Assembly (NCBI GenBank): GCA_963920575.1
Contig: OY986967.1
Coordinates: forward strand, 23,949,648-24,013,647
Source: Narthecium ossifragum
Taxonomy: Eukaryota; Streptophyta; Magnoliopsida; Dioscoreales; Nartheciaceae
Direction of reading: 5' to 3'
Length of the DNA: 64,000 nt
Below, one piece after another: positions 33,385 through 45,230 of the stretch (position 1 is the stretch's first letter; each line of letters opens with the position of its first letter). The translations under genes were made by a program, and so were the position numbers. The notes below the pieces were generated by a model, which was not told the DNA's origin, searched no databases, and saw nothing but the letters and a program-made list of their open reading frames with translations.

Positions 33385-33640
33385 CGAGAGATCTTTCTAG
33401 AGGTAATCGAGTGGCGTCTAACCGGCGACTTTAGCGCAGGCCTTGGAACCCACCACGCAGGCCTTGGCGGCCTTCCAGTACTTAGGCTCCTCGATCCTTT
33501 GCCTCAGCCAAGACGAGTAGTCCCCAAGCCTGTACTCCCGGTATGCTCGGCCGGGAACCTCCACGTCGCCACCGATGAACCGGAACACCATGAGCCCTAG
33601 CAGCGCGGCTATTAGTAGCAGCATCACGAGCGGCGTTTAG
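33385..33640 (-). pseudogene. Tetraspanin fragment (TM3 into large extracellular loop)
   Basis: On the minus strand from about 33638 it reads MLLLIAALLGLMVFRFIG (a membrane segment), then EYRLGDYSSWLRQRIEEP and KACVVGSKACAKVAG, as in plant TET proteins. A TAG then replaces the expected Trp, after which TPLD is still readable. Before and after, no tetraspanin sequence is found. It lacks TM1, TM2, TM4 and the GCCKP motif, so it is a dead fragment. Confidence 0.75.
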
Positions 33641-33699
33641 AGCATCGGCGGCGGCAATGGTCACGGTTGGCTTAACCCTTATAAGGGCATAAATGTCTT

Positions 33700-34630
33700 T
33701 TCCTCTGATGTCGTTAACGGTGTTATGAATATTCATGGTTTATTCGTTGGGAAGTAATTCATGGGCATGATTACTATTTTTTCAATATTTTTAGGGGTAC
33801 ATACGTGAGGTCAAATATTGTAAGGGTGCATTTATAATTTTAGAAGTTTTGATAATAATAATAATATATATATAATAATAGTACTAGTACTACTTTTCTT
33901 CCCTTCATCACATTCTAATATAAAATATTTAAAATACTCTTAACATCATCTCACACAGTGACACCACCACCATTACCCGTTCGTCATCACCGTTGCTGCC
34001 CTAGCACCACCACCTCCACCATGATCACCACCATCACAACCGCACCGCCGTCATCACCTTCACAGTCACGGACTCACGGCGCTGCTGCTTTCAGTTGTTG
34101 GCTTTTCCTGGCGGTGTTTTTCCATAACAAAAGACTATAATGCCTTCTATCCAAATGTTCTAGGAAGCACATTTTGGTATAATTCCAAGGATTACGAAAG
34201 TGAATCTTAATATGTTAGAAATGTAAGAGAAAATATGTAATAATGAAATTTTGTAGAGACACATAGGTTTTTTTCTTTTTCTTTTTCTTTTTTTTTAAAG
34301 ACGAGAGTGAAAATTGCAAGGCTCTCTGGTCCCTGAACTAAACAAAATTTGTAGTACAATCCGTAAAAGCTCTCACAAGCTTATCAAAGACTTGGTTATC
34401 CGCACGCAGAATACGCACGACGATGAACGAACTAACTCCATATGCGCGATAGGCCAGCTGATTGCATCTGATGTGCGATGATCGACAGCACCTGTAGCGG
34501 GCAGCCAGTCGACCACATCCTACGCATCAGGTCTACTGCATCTGTGCCGGCCTAGCCACACCATCTATGATCTATGCCATATGATGAGTCACGCACGTTA
34601 TTATTCAAACCATTACCTGCAAAAATAATA
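33700..34630. other. No gene seen
   Basis: AT-rich and CCACCA-rich stretches plus a CTTTTT-rich tract at 34268-34299. Nothing codes convincingly. Confidence 0.5.
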
Positions 34631-34653
34631 TGAAGCATATCTTTCATCTCAAG

Positions 34654-35499
34654 GGAGTGTGGGATAGTTGAATCAGTCGGCCATATTTTGAGTGAATGCC
34701 CCTACGCAAACAAGATGTGGAGCCTCCTTCTCCCATCGCATGAAAGGATTCTCCATGGCTGGAGCCTGGCCTCTCTCCTTCAACTGATAACAGTATCCTC
34801 TTCATCTAATCCCTCTAATAGATGGATTAAGTCTATGGTGGGGTATGGTTTATGGTTACTTTGGAAGGAAAGGAATGAAGTTGTCTGGCGTGATGGTGGT
34901 GTTTCTGCCGAATCACTTACATGGAGAGTTCGTAGGATGGCAGTGGAGCTCTGGCATGGAAAGGGTTGGCACCGTGGCCTTGGACACGCACAAGACCACA
35001 GTGGATATGATGTAGGATGTGCAGTGCTACAGACAGATGGGTCTTGGTCCATGGGATCGACAGAAGCTGGAATCGGAGTGGTATGTTGGCGGGGAGGAGG
35101 GACACCGGAGTGGACGCTCATGGAGAGGGCAGTGGCCAGAGGTAGTGATGAGGCTGAGATACTAGCTATCAGGAGGGGGCTTGAAGAAGCAGTGCTGAGA
35201 GGTATCAGAAAGGTGGTGATCGAATCAGACTCAAGAAGTGCAATTAATTTCATAAATGGAAGAGAGGCTTGGGTGGTGGAACTGCAATCGAGCCTGAGGA
35301 GGATTTGGAGTTTGAGTGCGAGCCTTGGGGGAGTCATCTTTGTGCACATTCCCCGTACCTCTAATGATGTAGCAGATGATCTTGCTCGATGGGCTCGGAT
35401 GAGTGCCGCAAGCGAATCACCTGTAACTGCCTTGTAGGTGTTTGATATAATGCCCAGCCGTTTTGGCTCAACTAAGCAAAAAAAAAAAAAAAAAAAAAA
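34654..35499 (+). mobile_element. 5'-truncated L1-type LINE with perfect target-site duplication
   Basis: A 15-bp direct repeat, ATCTTTCATCTCAAG, lies at 34639-34653 and 35500-35514, and a poly(A) tail of about 23 A ends the insert. The frame is open from 34655 to the stop at 35435-35437. It shows a zinc-binding end of reverse transcriptase (HILSECPYANKMW), linker LWLLWKERNEVVW, then RNase H with DGSW, DEAEILAIRRGLEEA, VIESDS and NDVADDLARWAR. The open frame, perfect duplication and long tail suggest a recent insertion. Confidence 0.93.
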
Positions 35500-36570
35500 A
35501 TCTTTCATCTCAAGACCTGCCTTTTGGAACACATGGGGGGAGTCACATGTGACTGCGACTCTTATTAATATCCAATTGTTGGAATTCTCAACGGTCCAGC
35601 TACCAAAAAGTTGGTTCCGCCTCACTCGTGAGACCTTTGGATTTTAGATTTGTTATTTTAGTGGTATTATAACGTGTATTTTGTAAAAATAAATAAATAA
35701 AGATAAATCAATAATGATTGTTTTGGATAGGAAAATAGTGTTTAGATTTAAAAGATGAAAAGGTCGAATCCTTTCACTCGGATGTAGAATTATACTTTTA
35801 AACTCCGTCCTTTCTGCGCTCCCAACATATTGGATGTCTTTTTACCTCCTCCCTACATGGGTTTGCAACAAAATTGAAGGCATTAGAGGTAGATTTCTCT
35901 GTAAAGGAGCAGCGGAATCTGGTAAGGGATACTATTTGATGGATTGGAAGAGAGTTTGCAAGTCTAAATCTCAAGGTGGTCTTGGTGTCATAAACATTAT
36001 AAAGATTTTAGAATGGCTCTTCTTGGCAAATGGTGGTGGAGGATCCTACAAGAGGATGATGGACTATGGAAGGTAATAGTGGAATATGACTACTATATAT
36101 AGGAGATCGAAAGCCCACTTGGAATTTATTTAAACCAGGCCCTTCAAACCCTTCCCTGTTTTGGGCGTGGTGTCCTGAAAATCAGAAATGCTTTTGAAAC
36201 ATGTCTTCTTGTACAAGTTGGTAATGGAAGGTCTTCTCTCTTTTGGCATCATCGATGGTTGAATGACATATCTCTGGCTTCACTATTCCCTCAACTATCT
36301 CAAAAGTGTAGTAATCCATAAATGTCAGTTCAACACATTTCGAAGAGGTTGATGCAAGATCCATTTCACCATTGATAATCTTATGAAAAGGGAGTGGAAA
36401 GGGAACGATAGATTATTTAAACATGAGGGAAGCTTAGTATCCTTATGAAGCATTTGGAGAGTCAAAGAGAGTTTCAAGGAAGCAAAAGAAAAGGTTGGGA
36501 TTGCATTGTTGCTGCTGTTTGTTGGGGATTATGGCTTGAAAGGAATAATAGGGTCATAATTAATTCTAGA

Positions 36571-39500
36571 GGTTTATGGCCAAAGCCCCAAATCTAGGCC
36601 CCTCCTTGTCCAGAGCCCCATGCATCTTGATAAAACCCCACTTTCACTATTTGTAGATGAAAAACCCCAAAACACCTCAAAATGACACTAATACCCTTAT
36701 TTTATTTTTCTTTTTTTATTCCAGCATTTTCTCTCTCCTCTCTCCTCTCTCCTCCGGCGAGACATCCCTCACCATCTCCGCCGCCGACCCTTCCCCGGCG
36801 ACCACCCCCTTCCCCGGCGATCTCCCCTGTGGCAACCGTTCCGACCTCGGATCTGAGCACCGTGACCCCGCCTCTCCTTCCCCGGCGCACTTCCGATGAG
36901 ATCCAACGCCGACGTCGTCCATTGCAGCGACCCGAGCTCGTCCGCCGTCACTCGTCCTTCTATATCCTCCAAAACCAGCAACCATTGGTCGTCTCTTCCT
37001 TCCCCGACGCCGTCCGATCGCCCTCCTCGCCGGAAACCCCAACCCGAGCTCCTACTCTCAGATCCGGCGCCGTAAGCTCCCAACGCCATCGTCTCCGACC
37101 TCCAAATCGCCATCCAACCGCCGATCCGGAATCCCCATCGCCTCACGACCCTTCCGCCGCCGTTTCCCGGCTAGATCCGGCCGTCGTCGCGCCAGCTTTC
37201 CCCTCCCTTGCTCGCTGCCTCCTTCCCCGATGAGCTTGCTCCTTCAGCCTGGAGTGGTTCAACCGGGCCAACTGGCTTGATCCGGTTCAGCCCGACCAAG
37301 CGACCTTAGTTTGATATGATCCAGATCCCATCAGATCCAGCCTATCAGGCTCAATCCCAGCTCAATCTGATCATGCTCAAATCCAGCAATTCAGACTTGA
37401 CCAGATTACAGCTAGATTGGGATGGTTTTATCTTTTTAAATTCATTTTCATCTTTGTAAATTCATTTTCATCTTTCCTGCATTCTCATCATTTTAAATTC
37501 ATTTTCATCTTTTTAAATTCATTTTCATCTTTCTAAATTTATTGTTTTAATCTTTTCAATGTATTTTCATCGTTTTTAAAATCATTTTCATCTTTTTAAA
37601 TGCGTTTTTATCTTTCCAGCATATTCATCTTTTCAACTTCATTTTTGTCTTTTAAACTTTATTTTTATCTTTTTAACACCATTTTCATCTTTTTAAATGC
37701 ATTTCCATCTTTTTAATGTATTTTCATCTTTCTAAATTCATTTTCATCTTTTTAAATACATTTTCATCTTTCTAAAATCATTTTCATCTTTCTAAATTCA
37801 TTTTCATCTTTGACAATTCATTTTCATCTTTCTTAATTCATTTTCATCTTTCTTAATTCATTTTCATCTTTCTAAACTCATTTTTATCTTTGACAATTTA
37901 TTTTCATCTTTCTGAATTTATTTTCATCTTTCTGAAAATAGATCAGACAGATGAAAATAGATCAACAGAGATGAAAATAGATCCGAGAGACGAAAATAGA
38001 TCAGACAGATGAAAATAGATCAACAGAGATGAAAATAGATCAACAAAGATGAAAATAGATCGGAGAGATGAAAATAGATCAATAGAGATGAAAATAGATC
38101 AAATGAGATGAAAATAGATCGGAGAGATGAAAATAGATCAATAGAGATGAAAATAGATCGGAGAGATGAAAATAGATCGGAGAGATGAAAATATATCAAG
38201 AGAGATGAAAATAGATCCGAGAGATGAAAATAGATCAGAGAGATAAAAATAGATCAGCAGAGATGAAAATAGATTAGAGAGATGAAAATAGATCAACAGA
38301 GATGAAAATAAATCAGAGAGATGAAAATATATCCACAAAGATGAAAAAAGATTCGAGAGATGAAAATAGATCAACAGAGATGAAAATAGATTAAAAAGAT
38401 AGAAATGATCAGAAATATGAAAATGCATTTTTATCTTTCCATGATTTTCATCATTTCAACTGTATTTTTGTCTTTTTAAATTCATTTTCATCTTTCTAAA
38501 TTCATTTTCATCTTTTTAAATGTATTTTCATCTTTCCAGCATTTCATCTTTTTACATGCATTTTCATCTTTTTAAATTCATTTTTCATCTTTTTAAATTC
38601 ATTTTCATCTTTCTAAATGTATTTTCATCTTTTTAAAGGCATTTTCATCTGTTTAAATTCATTTTCATCTTTTTAGACGCATTTTCATATGTTTAAATGC
38701 ATTTTCATCCTTTTAACTCTATTTTCATCATTTTAAATGCATTTTCTTTTTTTTTACTTTTTTTATCTTTTTAACTCTATTTTCATCATTTTAAATGTAT
38801 TTTCTTCTTTTTAACTTTATTTTTATCTTCTTAACTGTATTTTCATCTTTCTAAATTCATTTTCATCTCTCTAAATGCATTTTCATCGTTCTAAATTCAT
38901 TTTCATCTTTTTAAATGCATTTTCATCTTTCATGTATTTTTATCTTCTAACTCTTCAAATTACAACTAAATTGTCTGAAATTATCCAATAAGAGTCCCTT
39001 CAATCACCTCAACTTTTATTCTGTAATTTTGTTTTATCTTTTTCCATATTTTCCCTATTTTTCTACCACTTTTTCCCTATTTTGTGCCCCATTTTCCCAT
39101 TTTCCCATTTTCCCAATTTTTTCCCAACATTTCTCTCTCCTCTTCCTCTATCTCCACCCCCGGCTCGAATCCCACCACTTACCTATCACCCCACCTCTTT
39201 CCTCTATCCCGTCTTCCTACAGCCACCTACCTCCACCAGCCACCTCTACAGCCACCTCTTTGCCGGACAACCACCATCTCCGGAGATGGTCGGAGGAAGC
39301 GTTGTAGAGGCGAGGGGGCCTCGGATCCGGGGCTGGGCGGAGCTGGAGGCCGGCGCGGAGGTGGCGTCGGCGCTGTTAGATCCGGAGGAGACAGAGAAGC
39401 TCGGGTGGCTTCCGAGCTCAGGTCGAGGTCGCCGGTGCCGAGGGAGGTCGTCGTCACGCCTCCCAAGCCGACAACAAGCCAGACTTCATCTCTTCAGTCA

Positions 39501-40158
39501 CCTCCAATGTCCGCAGGGACCCCGAGCCTTACCGACCCCATCCCTAGCTTCCATCCTCGTCGGAAGCCGACGTCGACCTCCTACCGATTGGATCCCAACA
39601 CCGCCTCGAGCTCCCCCTCTCACATCATTGATCGGATCTCACCAACCACCATCAACGAGCACCACCACCACCAACGATCATTGATGATCACCGGATCTGT
39701 GAGAGGAGGAGCTCGGGTTGGGGTTTTGTCGGAGATGGAGGGCGGCGAAGGGGGTGGACGGTGCCGTGACGAGGTCGGTGGGGGGTGGGGGTGGAGACGG
39801 TTGGAGTCTGGTTGGAGTCCGTCGAGGAGGTCACGGGAAGCTGTCCTCAGGTGGTTGGAGCGGCGATGGTGATTTCCGCGACGACGGACGGAGGTTGGGT
39901 GGCTACGATGCACGCGTTGGATCACCGTATCTCAACTCCGGCGATCATCTGCCGCTGCCGTCCGCTACCGGTGCCGTCATCACCACCACCATGCCATTTT
40001 AGTCCTATTTTAATTACATTTAGCTATAGGGGCATTTTAGTCTTTGTTTAATTACATCAGCTAAATAAACCTGTTAAATGGGGTTCTAACCTTAAAAATA
40101 CATCAAATGGGGTTTTTAGTAAAAATCTTCTCTAAATTGGGGTTATCACCAATTAACC
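36571..40158. mobile_element. MULE-like non-autonomous element with minisatellite core
   Basis: The ends GGTTTATGGCCAAAGCCCCA and (reverse complement) GGTTAATTGGTGATAACCCC are inverted repeats. The flanks carry 9-bp repeats ATTAATTCT (36559-36567) and ATTAATTGT (40159-40167), the length typical of Mutator-like elements. Inside are GC-rich gene-like segments (36730-37250, 39120-40000), which may be captured host sequence with no recognisable protein, and the minisatellite at 37431-38990. A second copy in opposite orientation lies at 61990-63420. Confidence 0.75.
37431..38990. repeat. Minisatellite in three blocks, the middle one inverted
   Basis: Block 1 (37431-37930) repeats TTCATTTTCATCTTTCTAAA, about 20 bp. 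Block 2 (37935-38410) repeats GATGAAAATAGATC plus 4-6 bases, which contains the reverse complement of the TTTTCATC core. Block 3 (38415-38990) returns to the first orientation. No gene. Frames through block 2 give an artificial Phe/Ser/Leu-rich peptide. Confidence 0.9.
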
Positions 40159-40464
40159 ATTAATTGTAAATGCAAATCAAGTGAAGACCTCTTCAAGAGT
40201 ATTAATGATTCTTTCATTTGATGCATTGGAGAAGGCCTCTCCAAAATGAAGCTATTTCATCTGCACAAAATACTCAGCATCTCTTTGGGGAGAGAGAGGA
40301 CACCGGCATGGAGCAATTCTCTAACAGCTAAGTTATCTTGCACCACTTTGTTTTTTTTTCCTGTTTTTCTCCTTGGGCTGATCTGTTCTCACTTTGTTTC
40401 TAACATTTGCTTGCTAGTTTTTCAATCCCTTTCCGACATGTTTAGAAAGCTTTTATATCTTTTA

Positions 40465-42056
40465 GGGCCTGTTTGGATTGTGCATAAGCATACATAAACT
40501 CTACTTATGTAACCAAACACTTTTTTTTCAAATCTTACATAACTACCTGGATAACTTGGTCAACTCTTGCATAAGTGATACTTATGTAAGGTTTTTTATC
40601 ACAACTAAGAGGCAGGATAGTGGATAAATAGCTTGTATAAATCTAATCATTTGACCATTTTACCCCCTGCATTTGGGGTTATTTACCGGCCTCTACCCTG
40701 TGATCGCCCGATACCCTCCCTCTCCCCCCTTCTCCCTCTCGGATCTTCTCCGTCGTCGTCGCCGCCGAGAAAGACCCCTCGCCGCCGCCGGAATGGATCT
40801 AGCTCCACCTAGTTCCTCTTTCTCCTTCGCCTCCTCTGCCCCGCTCCCTCCCATTCCACTCGTTCCTCTTTCTCCTCCGCCTCCTCTGCCGTCGCTCCCT
40901 TCTCCATCCCCTTCTCCTGTGAACCCAAGATCCCGGAGGAAAAAAAAGGAGGCCGTCGGAGAAGAGATCGGAGGGTTAAGATCTGTTTGTTTACTTAGAA
41001 GAGGGGAGCGGGGAGGTTGAGATCGAAGGAGAGGGGCTTCTTCTTCCGCGCGATCGCTGCCGCTGTTGCGGCGGTGGCCATCATCATCATCTTCTCCTCT
41101 TCGCCTCTCACCACCACCTCCACCATCTCGAATATGTACCCGTAGTACTCCGATCCGCCGCCCGGTGTCCCCTGGAACAGATCGCCCCCTTCCGGCGCAA
41201 ACGCTGACCTCCCCGCCGGCATGGCGCTCCACCCCCCTAGCGGCCTGCCGCCAGCTGGAGGCGCTGCCGCGGTGACCGTCACGGCATTGTCCACGGAGGA
41301 TATATCGAAGGCCTCTTCCTAACCCTCCGGTAGTGCCCCTCCTTCCCCCTCTCCCCCACCGCCGCCACCGCCGCCGCGAACCCCTCCTTCCTCAGCCGCA
41401 GCGTCTCCACCGCCATATAAAGAAAGGGCTCCCGCAACGCCGTCGCCACCTGCCATGTGGCCCGATCCTTGGTCCGCCTCCCCCAAACAAGCCACCACCG
41501 CCCCGCCGCGCCAAAGCTCATGCCCTCCTCACCGTCTATCTTCATCTCTCAAGACCCACAGCCACCGACCTCCTAAATCCGCTTGCTACGCCACCCAACG
41601 GCCAGATCCAAGCCGTTGGATCGACTTCCCAGGCCAAGGCGACCCCTCCTCCATTGGTCCCGATTTCCGGCGAGATTCTTTACCGCCGATCAAGCTCCGG
41701 CTAGCTTTCAACCGTCAGATCTCCACCCACATCCATTCCCACATTTTCTTATTAATTAAATAACTAAATTATTAAGGATAATATATTTTAACCTATTAAT
41801 CTAAGTTTGATAATTAATAAAGCAATACAATATCATTGACATAAAGAATTCGTAAGCAAAGACATAAAATAAAAAAAGGGTAGTTTCGGAATTTTACATC
41901 CAAAGGTAGTTATTTATGGGATTTATTCCATAACTTATGCATGATAATCAATCAAACACTTTTTACTTACGTAATAATGTCATATAAAATTATCTTTGCA
42001 TAAAAGTTATGTTATCCACTATGTAAGTTTATCCTATCCTCAATCCAAACGGACCC
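40465..42056. mobile_element. PIF/Harbinger-like element carrying a captured gene fragment
   Basis: The TIR GGGCCTGTTTGGATTG at the left and GGGTCCGTTTGGATTG (reverse complement) at the right are flanked by a TTA duplication (40462-40464, 42057-42059). Both features are typical of PIF/Harbinger. No transposase is seen. The interior 40670-41740 is GC-rich and holds an ERF-type fragment on the minus strand. Confidence 0.85.
40993..41545 (-). pseudogene. AP2/ERF repressor gene fragment, AP2 domain mostly deleted
   Basis: On the minus strand the left frame ends GHYRRVRKRP (about 41335-41305), which looks like the first residues of an AP2 domain (HYRGVRKRP in the family). It then breaks. A second frame, from about 41294, runs through NAVTVTAAAPP to KKKPLSFDLNLPAP and stops near 40993. 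The ending FDLNLP matches the C-terminal EAR repression motif of class II ERFs. The central and C-terminal AP2 residues are missing. It sits inside the Harbinger-like element, so it is probably a captured fragment. Confidence 0.6.
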
Positions 42057-42224
42057 TTAATACATTAAACCCCTCTTTCTGCTAAAAAAAAAACGATAAA
42101 ATCTCATCAATTAAATAATTAAACATCATATTTTAAAGCCCAAAATGTACTACATAAGGCCACGCACTACAAGGAGGACCATCATCCGGCCCCTGCCTTC
42201 ATCCTTTGGAGACCAAGGTTACAC

Positions 42225-42227
<3 letters not shown>

Positions 42228-42270
<43 letters not shown>
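42228..42270. repeat. CT microsatellite in probable 5' leader
   Basis: About twenty CT units ending 25 bp before the start codon at 42295. CT tracts are frequent in plant 5' leaders. Confidence 0.85.
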
Positions 42271-42271
<1 letters not shown>

Positions 42272-42294
42272 AGCTAGCATCTGGTTGTCTGAAG

Positions 42295-42498
42295 ATGGTG
42301 GTGATAGGGGAGCAGCTGGAGAGGATGGTGGGCGGCCTCAAGTCGAAGCTGAGGTCGTTGAAGACGAAGAAGACATACAACAAGGTGGAGAAAACTGATA
42401 GCATGAGGGTGGAACTTAGAAGCAGGAAAGCCCAGAAACTCATCACCAAGAAACTCCAGATGGCCGACCCCATCCGCCATAAGTGCTTCGTCTTCTGA
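42295..42498 (+). CDS. Small basic protein, 67 residues, function unknown
   Basis: The frame MVVIGEQLERMVGGLKSKLR... ends in HKCFVF and a TGA at 42496-42498. It is rich in Lys and Arg, with a KSKLRSLKTKKTYNK stretch and VELRSRKAQKLITKK, and has no signal peptide or membrane segment. The ATG follows a CT-rich leader, and a polyadenylation-like AATAAA lies at about 42714, giving a gene-like layout. It resembles small uncharacterised plant proteins as far as I remember, but I cannot name a family. The Harbinger-like element ends 240 bp upstream and may supply part of its promoter. Confidence 0.6.
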   Translation: MVVIGEQLERMVGGLKSKLRSLKTKKTYNKVEKTDSMRVELRSRKAQKLITKKLQMADPIRHKCFVF

Positions 42499-42739
42499 TC
42501 GATCACACCTCAAAATGTCAATCATATACAGTATATGTGTTTAATTTGCTAGATATGTTTCGTCTCTAATCGGTATTCTCCCAGAACTCTATATATGTAG
42601 ATCTTGATAGAGAGTACTTATGAATGGTTGGTTGTAACCTTGTAGGCTGTACTACTATGTGTTGCAGTATCTAATTAAGTTCTGTTGAGAAAATAGGTAT
42701 TGTTGCTTATTAGAATAAAGAATCAAATTTTCTACAGCT

Positions 42740-43825
42740 AGATTTCAGTTTATATGTCTCTCGTTCGTTGCGATGAATCGGTTGTCGATTTGTGTTTCAT
42801 GGAGTGTCATAAATCATTAATTTTGGGTAGGATTCTTCTCTTTTTGATGCTGTAGTTTTTGGTATTTGGATGCCTAAGCATCTTTCTCCACAAATTATAA
42901 ACAACCCCCTGGAAGCCATAGGAATTTTCTAAAATTGATACAGATAGGCTTGAAGAAGAAGAAGAAGAAGGTGAAGAGATACTTTGCCTGTTGATGCTAA
43001 AATCTCATTATCCCTATAATTAATTAAGTTAATTGCATGTCTAACCTTAAATTCTTTCAATATTAGGTATGCGGCCGTGAAACTCTCACAAAGTAAAAAA
43101 TCCATGTCCCCAAATTCTTTGATAATGGCCCAAAAGTGCCGTTCCATCCACCTAAAAAGGGCAATCTTGGTTGGGGCTAACTAGAACATGTTAAATTACT
43201 TAAACGCCCGTGGTAATAGTTTATTCGTGATTAATTTCAACGGTTAAGATAAGGGTGGAAAGTTAATTAGTCAACGCCGTGAGGAATATTAGTCATATAT
43301 TCGTCTGAAAGGAACCCGAGGAGGAGCATTTGTGTACTATTTTTAAAGAAGTGGGGAGCATTTTGATATTGTTAAAATTACTGCGGCTAATATGTAATAT
43401 CAAAAAAGGAATGGAGATACCGTAATAAAGAATTTGGACCACTAATGAACTGCAAAACTAACAAAGGTTAAATCACTTCTAATAGAGATTAGGCTACTAA
43501 CAAACAAATTTGGAGGCTTGGGATTTGCGCCAAACCATTATTTCTATTATATATATAAGAAGACCATTAACATAATATTAGAAGCATGAATACCGTACCA
43601 TATATAAGTACTTTGGTACCACTGGGCGGCCTGAGAATATTCTTTGGTACCTTCTTTGAGCACCATATATTCTCTATTAAACTCATTTTACACTTACAAA
43701 TATTTAATGTTCATACTTGGTCCATTTGTCATTTTAAATAACATATAGTCAATGTTTGATGGCTATTGAGATTTTTTTTAAAAAATATCCTCAAGGAAGC
43801 CAATAAAGTATTTAAACCATCCCCT
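42740..43825. other. Intergenic, no gene seen
   Basis: AT-rich. A GAA tract at about 42954-42970 and short accidental frames only. Confidence 0.5.
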
Positions 43826-43829
43826 CTTA

Positions 43830-44820
43830 TTAGGATGGATTCGGGGGGCGTGCAGTTTTCTCACCGGAGGCCCTGCAGTGAGTGATCCTGACCGTCCATT
43901 CATATGGACGGCAACGATTCAATCTCTTTGGGATCCACTTTTAATCCAAACATCCCGACGGGCACACTACTCTGGATTCTCTATCTTCCAGCGGCGGACC
44001 AGAGAAAGGAGCGGAAGGCGAGCCGTGGGGCGGTGCGAAGGCGGCGGAGGACCTCGGCCGCTGCGGCCGAGAGTTCGGACGGATGGAGAAGGGATTTGAG
44101 ATGGCTCCAGCGGCTCTGGGATCGTTGATCGCGGGAGGACAGAGACGGCGGTGGAGATTAGATCTTCTTCAGTGGCGGTGCCTGGATGAGTGGAGAGGTG
44201 GGAGAGTCGTTTGGAAATGGAAAGGAACAAATTGGGTAAGGGGAGATCTCCCGTCGCAGTGATTGCATCATGGAACGTTCCTCGATCGACGGAATGGGTG
44301 AGGGGAGATCTCTCGCCCCTGTGATTGCATCACGACACATTCCTCCACCAAAGACCATCGAAGACCTTGCCAGTGCTGTTCTCCTCTCTCCATAATTTGT
44401 ATTTGGAACTTGGCGAACCCATCCTTTTTCGATAGAGGAAGAGGGGAGACTAACTAAGAGAGAGTTCCCAACAAAAATGACGGCGTCCTCTATTTCCAAA
44501 AAGAAACCTCCTTACATTCCACTTGCAAAATTGCATCTTTCTTCATTTTTTGTCAATAAATTGATTTGAAACTATGGGGGCCCGATGGAGCTCCCGGTTT
44601 CGAGTTCCGGTGGAGCCCCGGGGCAAAGGCCGGTGGTGAAGCGTCGAGTTGCTGGCATCGTGGAAGCGTCGTCGCGGGGAAGAGAGAATCCAGAGAATGG
44701 GGGGGACGCCTGTGGGATTAAAGTGGGTCCCCAAGAGGTTGAATACTGGCCGTCCATATGAATGGATATGGACGGTCAGGATCACTCACTGAAAAGTTTA
44801 TGGAGTTCCCCCGACCCCTC
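43830..44820. mobile_element. MULE-like element with long inverted ends
   Basis: Both ends carry GTGAGTGATCCTGACCGTCC followed by CATATGGACGGC, CACTTTAATCC and CTCTGGATTCTCT-type words in inverted orientation over about 140 bp. Flanking 9-bp repeats are CCCCTCTTA (43821-43829) and CCCCTCTTG (44821-44829). The interior has no transposase. Confidence 0.7.
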
Positions 44821-44934
44821 CCCCTCTTGGACCAACGAGTATTTTGAATGTGTGAGGACAATGGCATAATGTACGATGGATTAGTTTGAATTGTATTATC
44901 ATCTTTATATAATGCTATAATTATAAGTGAAATT

Positions 44935-45230
44935 TTTGTCGTACTATGTGACGGGAAAATGTTCTAGATGGAGTCTATGTGGCATCTATGTGGCATGATA
45001 ATCATTGATTGAGGGGGGTTAGTGGAAGGGAGTTATTGAGTGATTATTGGGATGGGGTTGGTAGTTACCATGCCATGTAGCAGGAGGCATAATTAGTCAT
45101 CCTTATATGACATGATGGTTATAGGTGAAACTATCATGATGTCCTACGTTGCAGGACAATGTTCTAGGTGAAGCCTATGTGGCATGATAATTGTAGGTTG
45201 AGGGGGGTTTAGTGGGAGGGGGTTCTTCGT
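44935..45230. repeat. Short tandem duplication around AATGTTCTAG..GGCATGATAAT
   Basis: The block at about 44950-45035 is repeated, diverged, at about 45160-45225, including TGAGGGGGGTT. No gene. Confidence 0.6.

Larger units (their letters stand above)
35770..42094 (+). mobile_element. LINE remnant split by two nested DNA transposons
   Basis: LINE sequence is at 35770 to about 36567 (NSVLSALPTYWMSFYLLP, then KSQGGLGVIN, FWHHRWLN and WGLWLERNNRV, with stops), at 40159-40464, and at 42057-42094, where it ends in a poly(A) run at 42085. The pieces become continuous when 36571-40158 and 40465-42056 are set aside together with one copy of each target-site duplication. Confidence 0.8.

Noticed and set aside
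34780..35625. 281-codon minus-strand frame
   Set aside because: Antisense of the LINE RNase H frame and its poly(A) tail (poly-Phe stretch).
38138..38428. Phe/Ser/Leu-rich 96-codon minus-strand frame
   Set aside because: Translation of the minisatellite; periodic and without start context.
39082..39872. Overlapping 200- and 262-codon frames
   Set aside because: GC-rich, low-complexity and open in several frames inside the MULE-like element; no recognisable protein.
42929..43147. 72-codon minus-strand frame (MERHFWAIIKEFG)
   Set aside because: Slight resemblance to LINE or transposase C-termini, but too short and isolated to assign.
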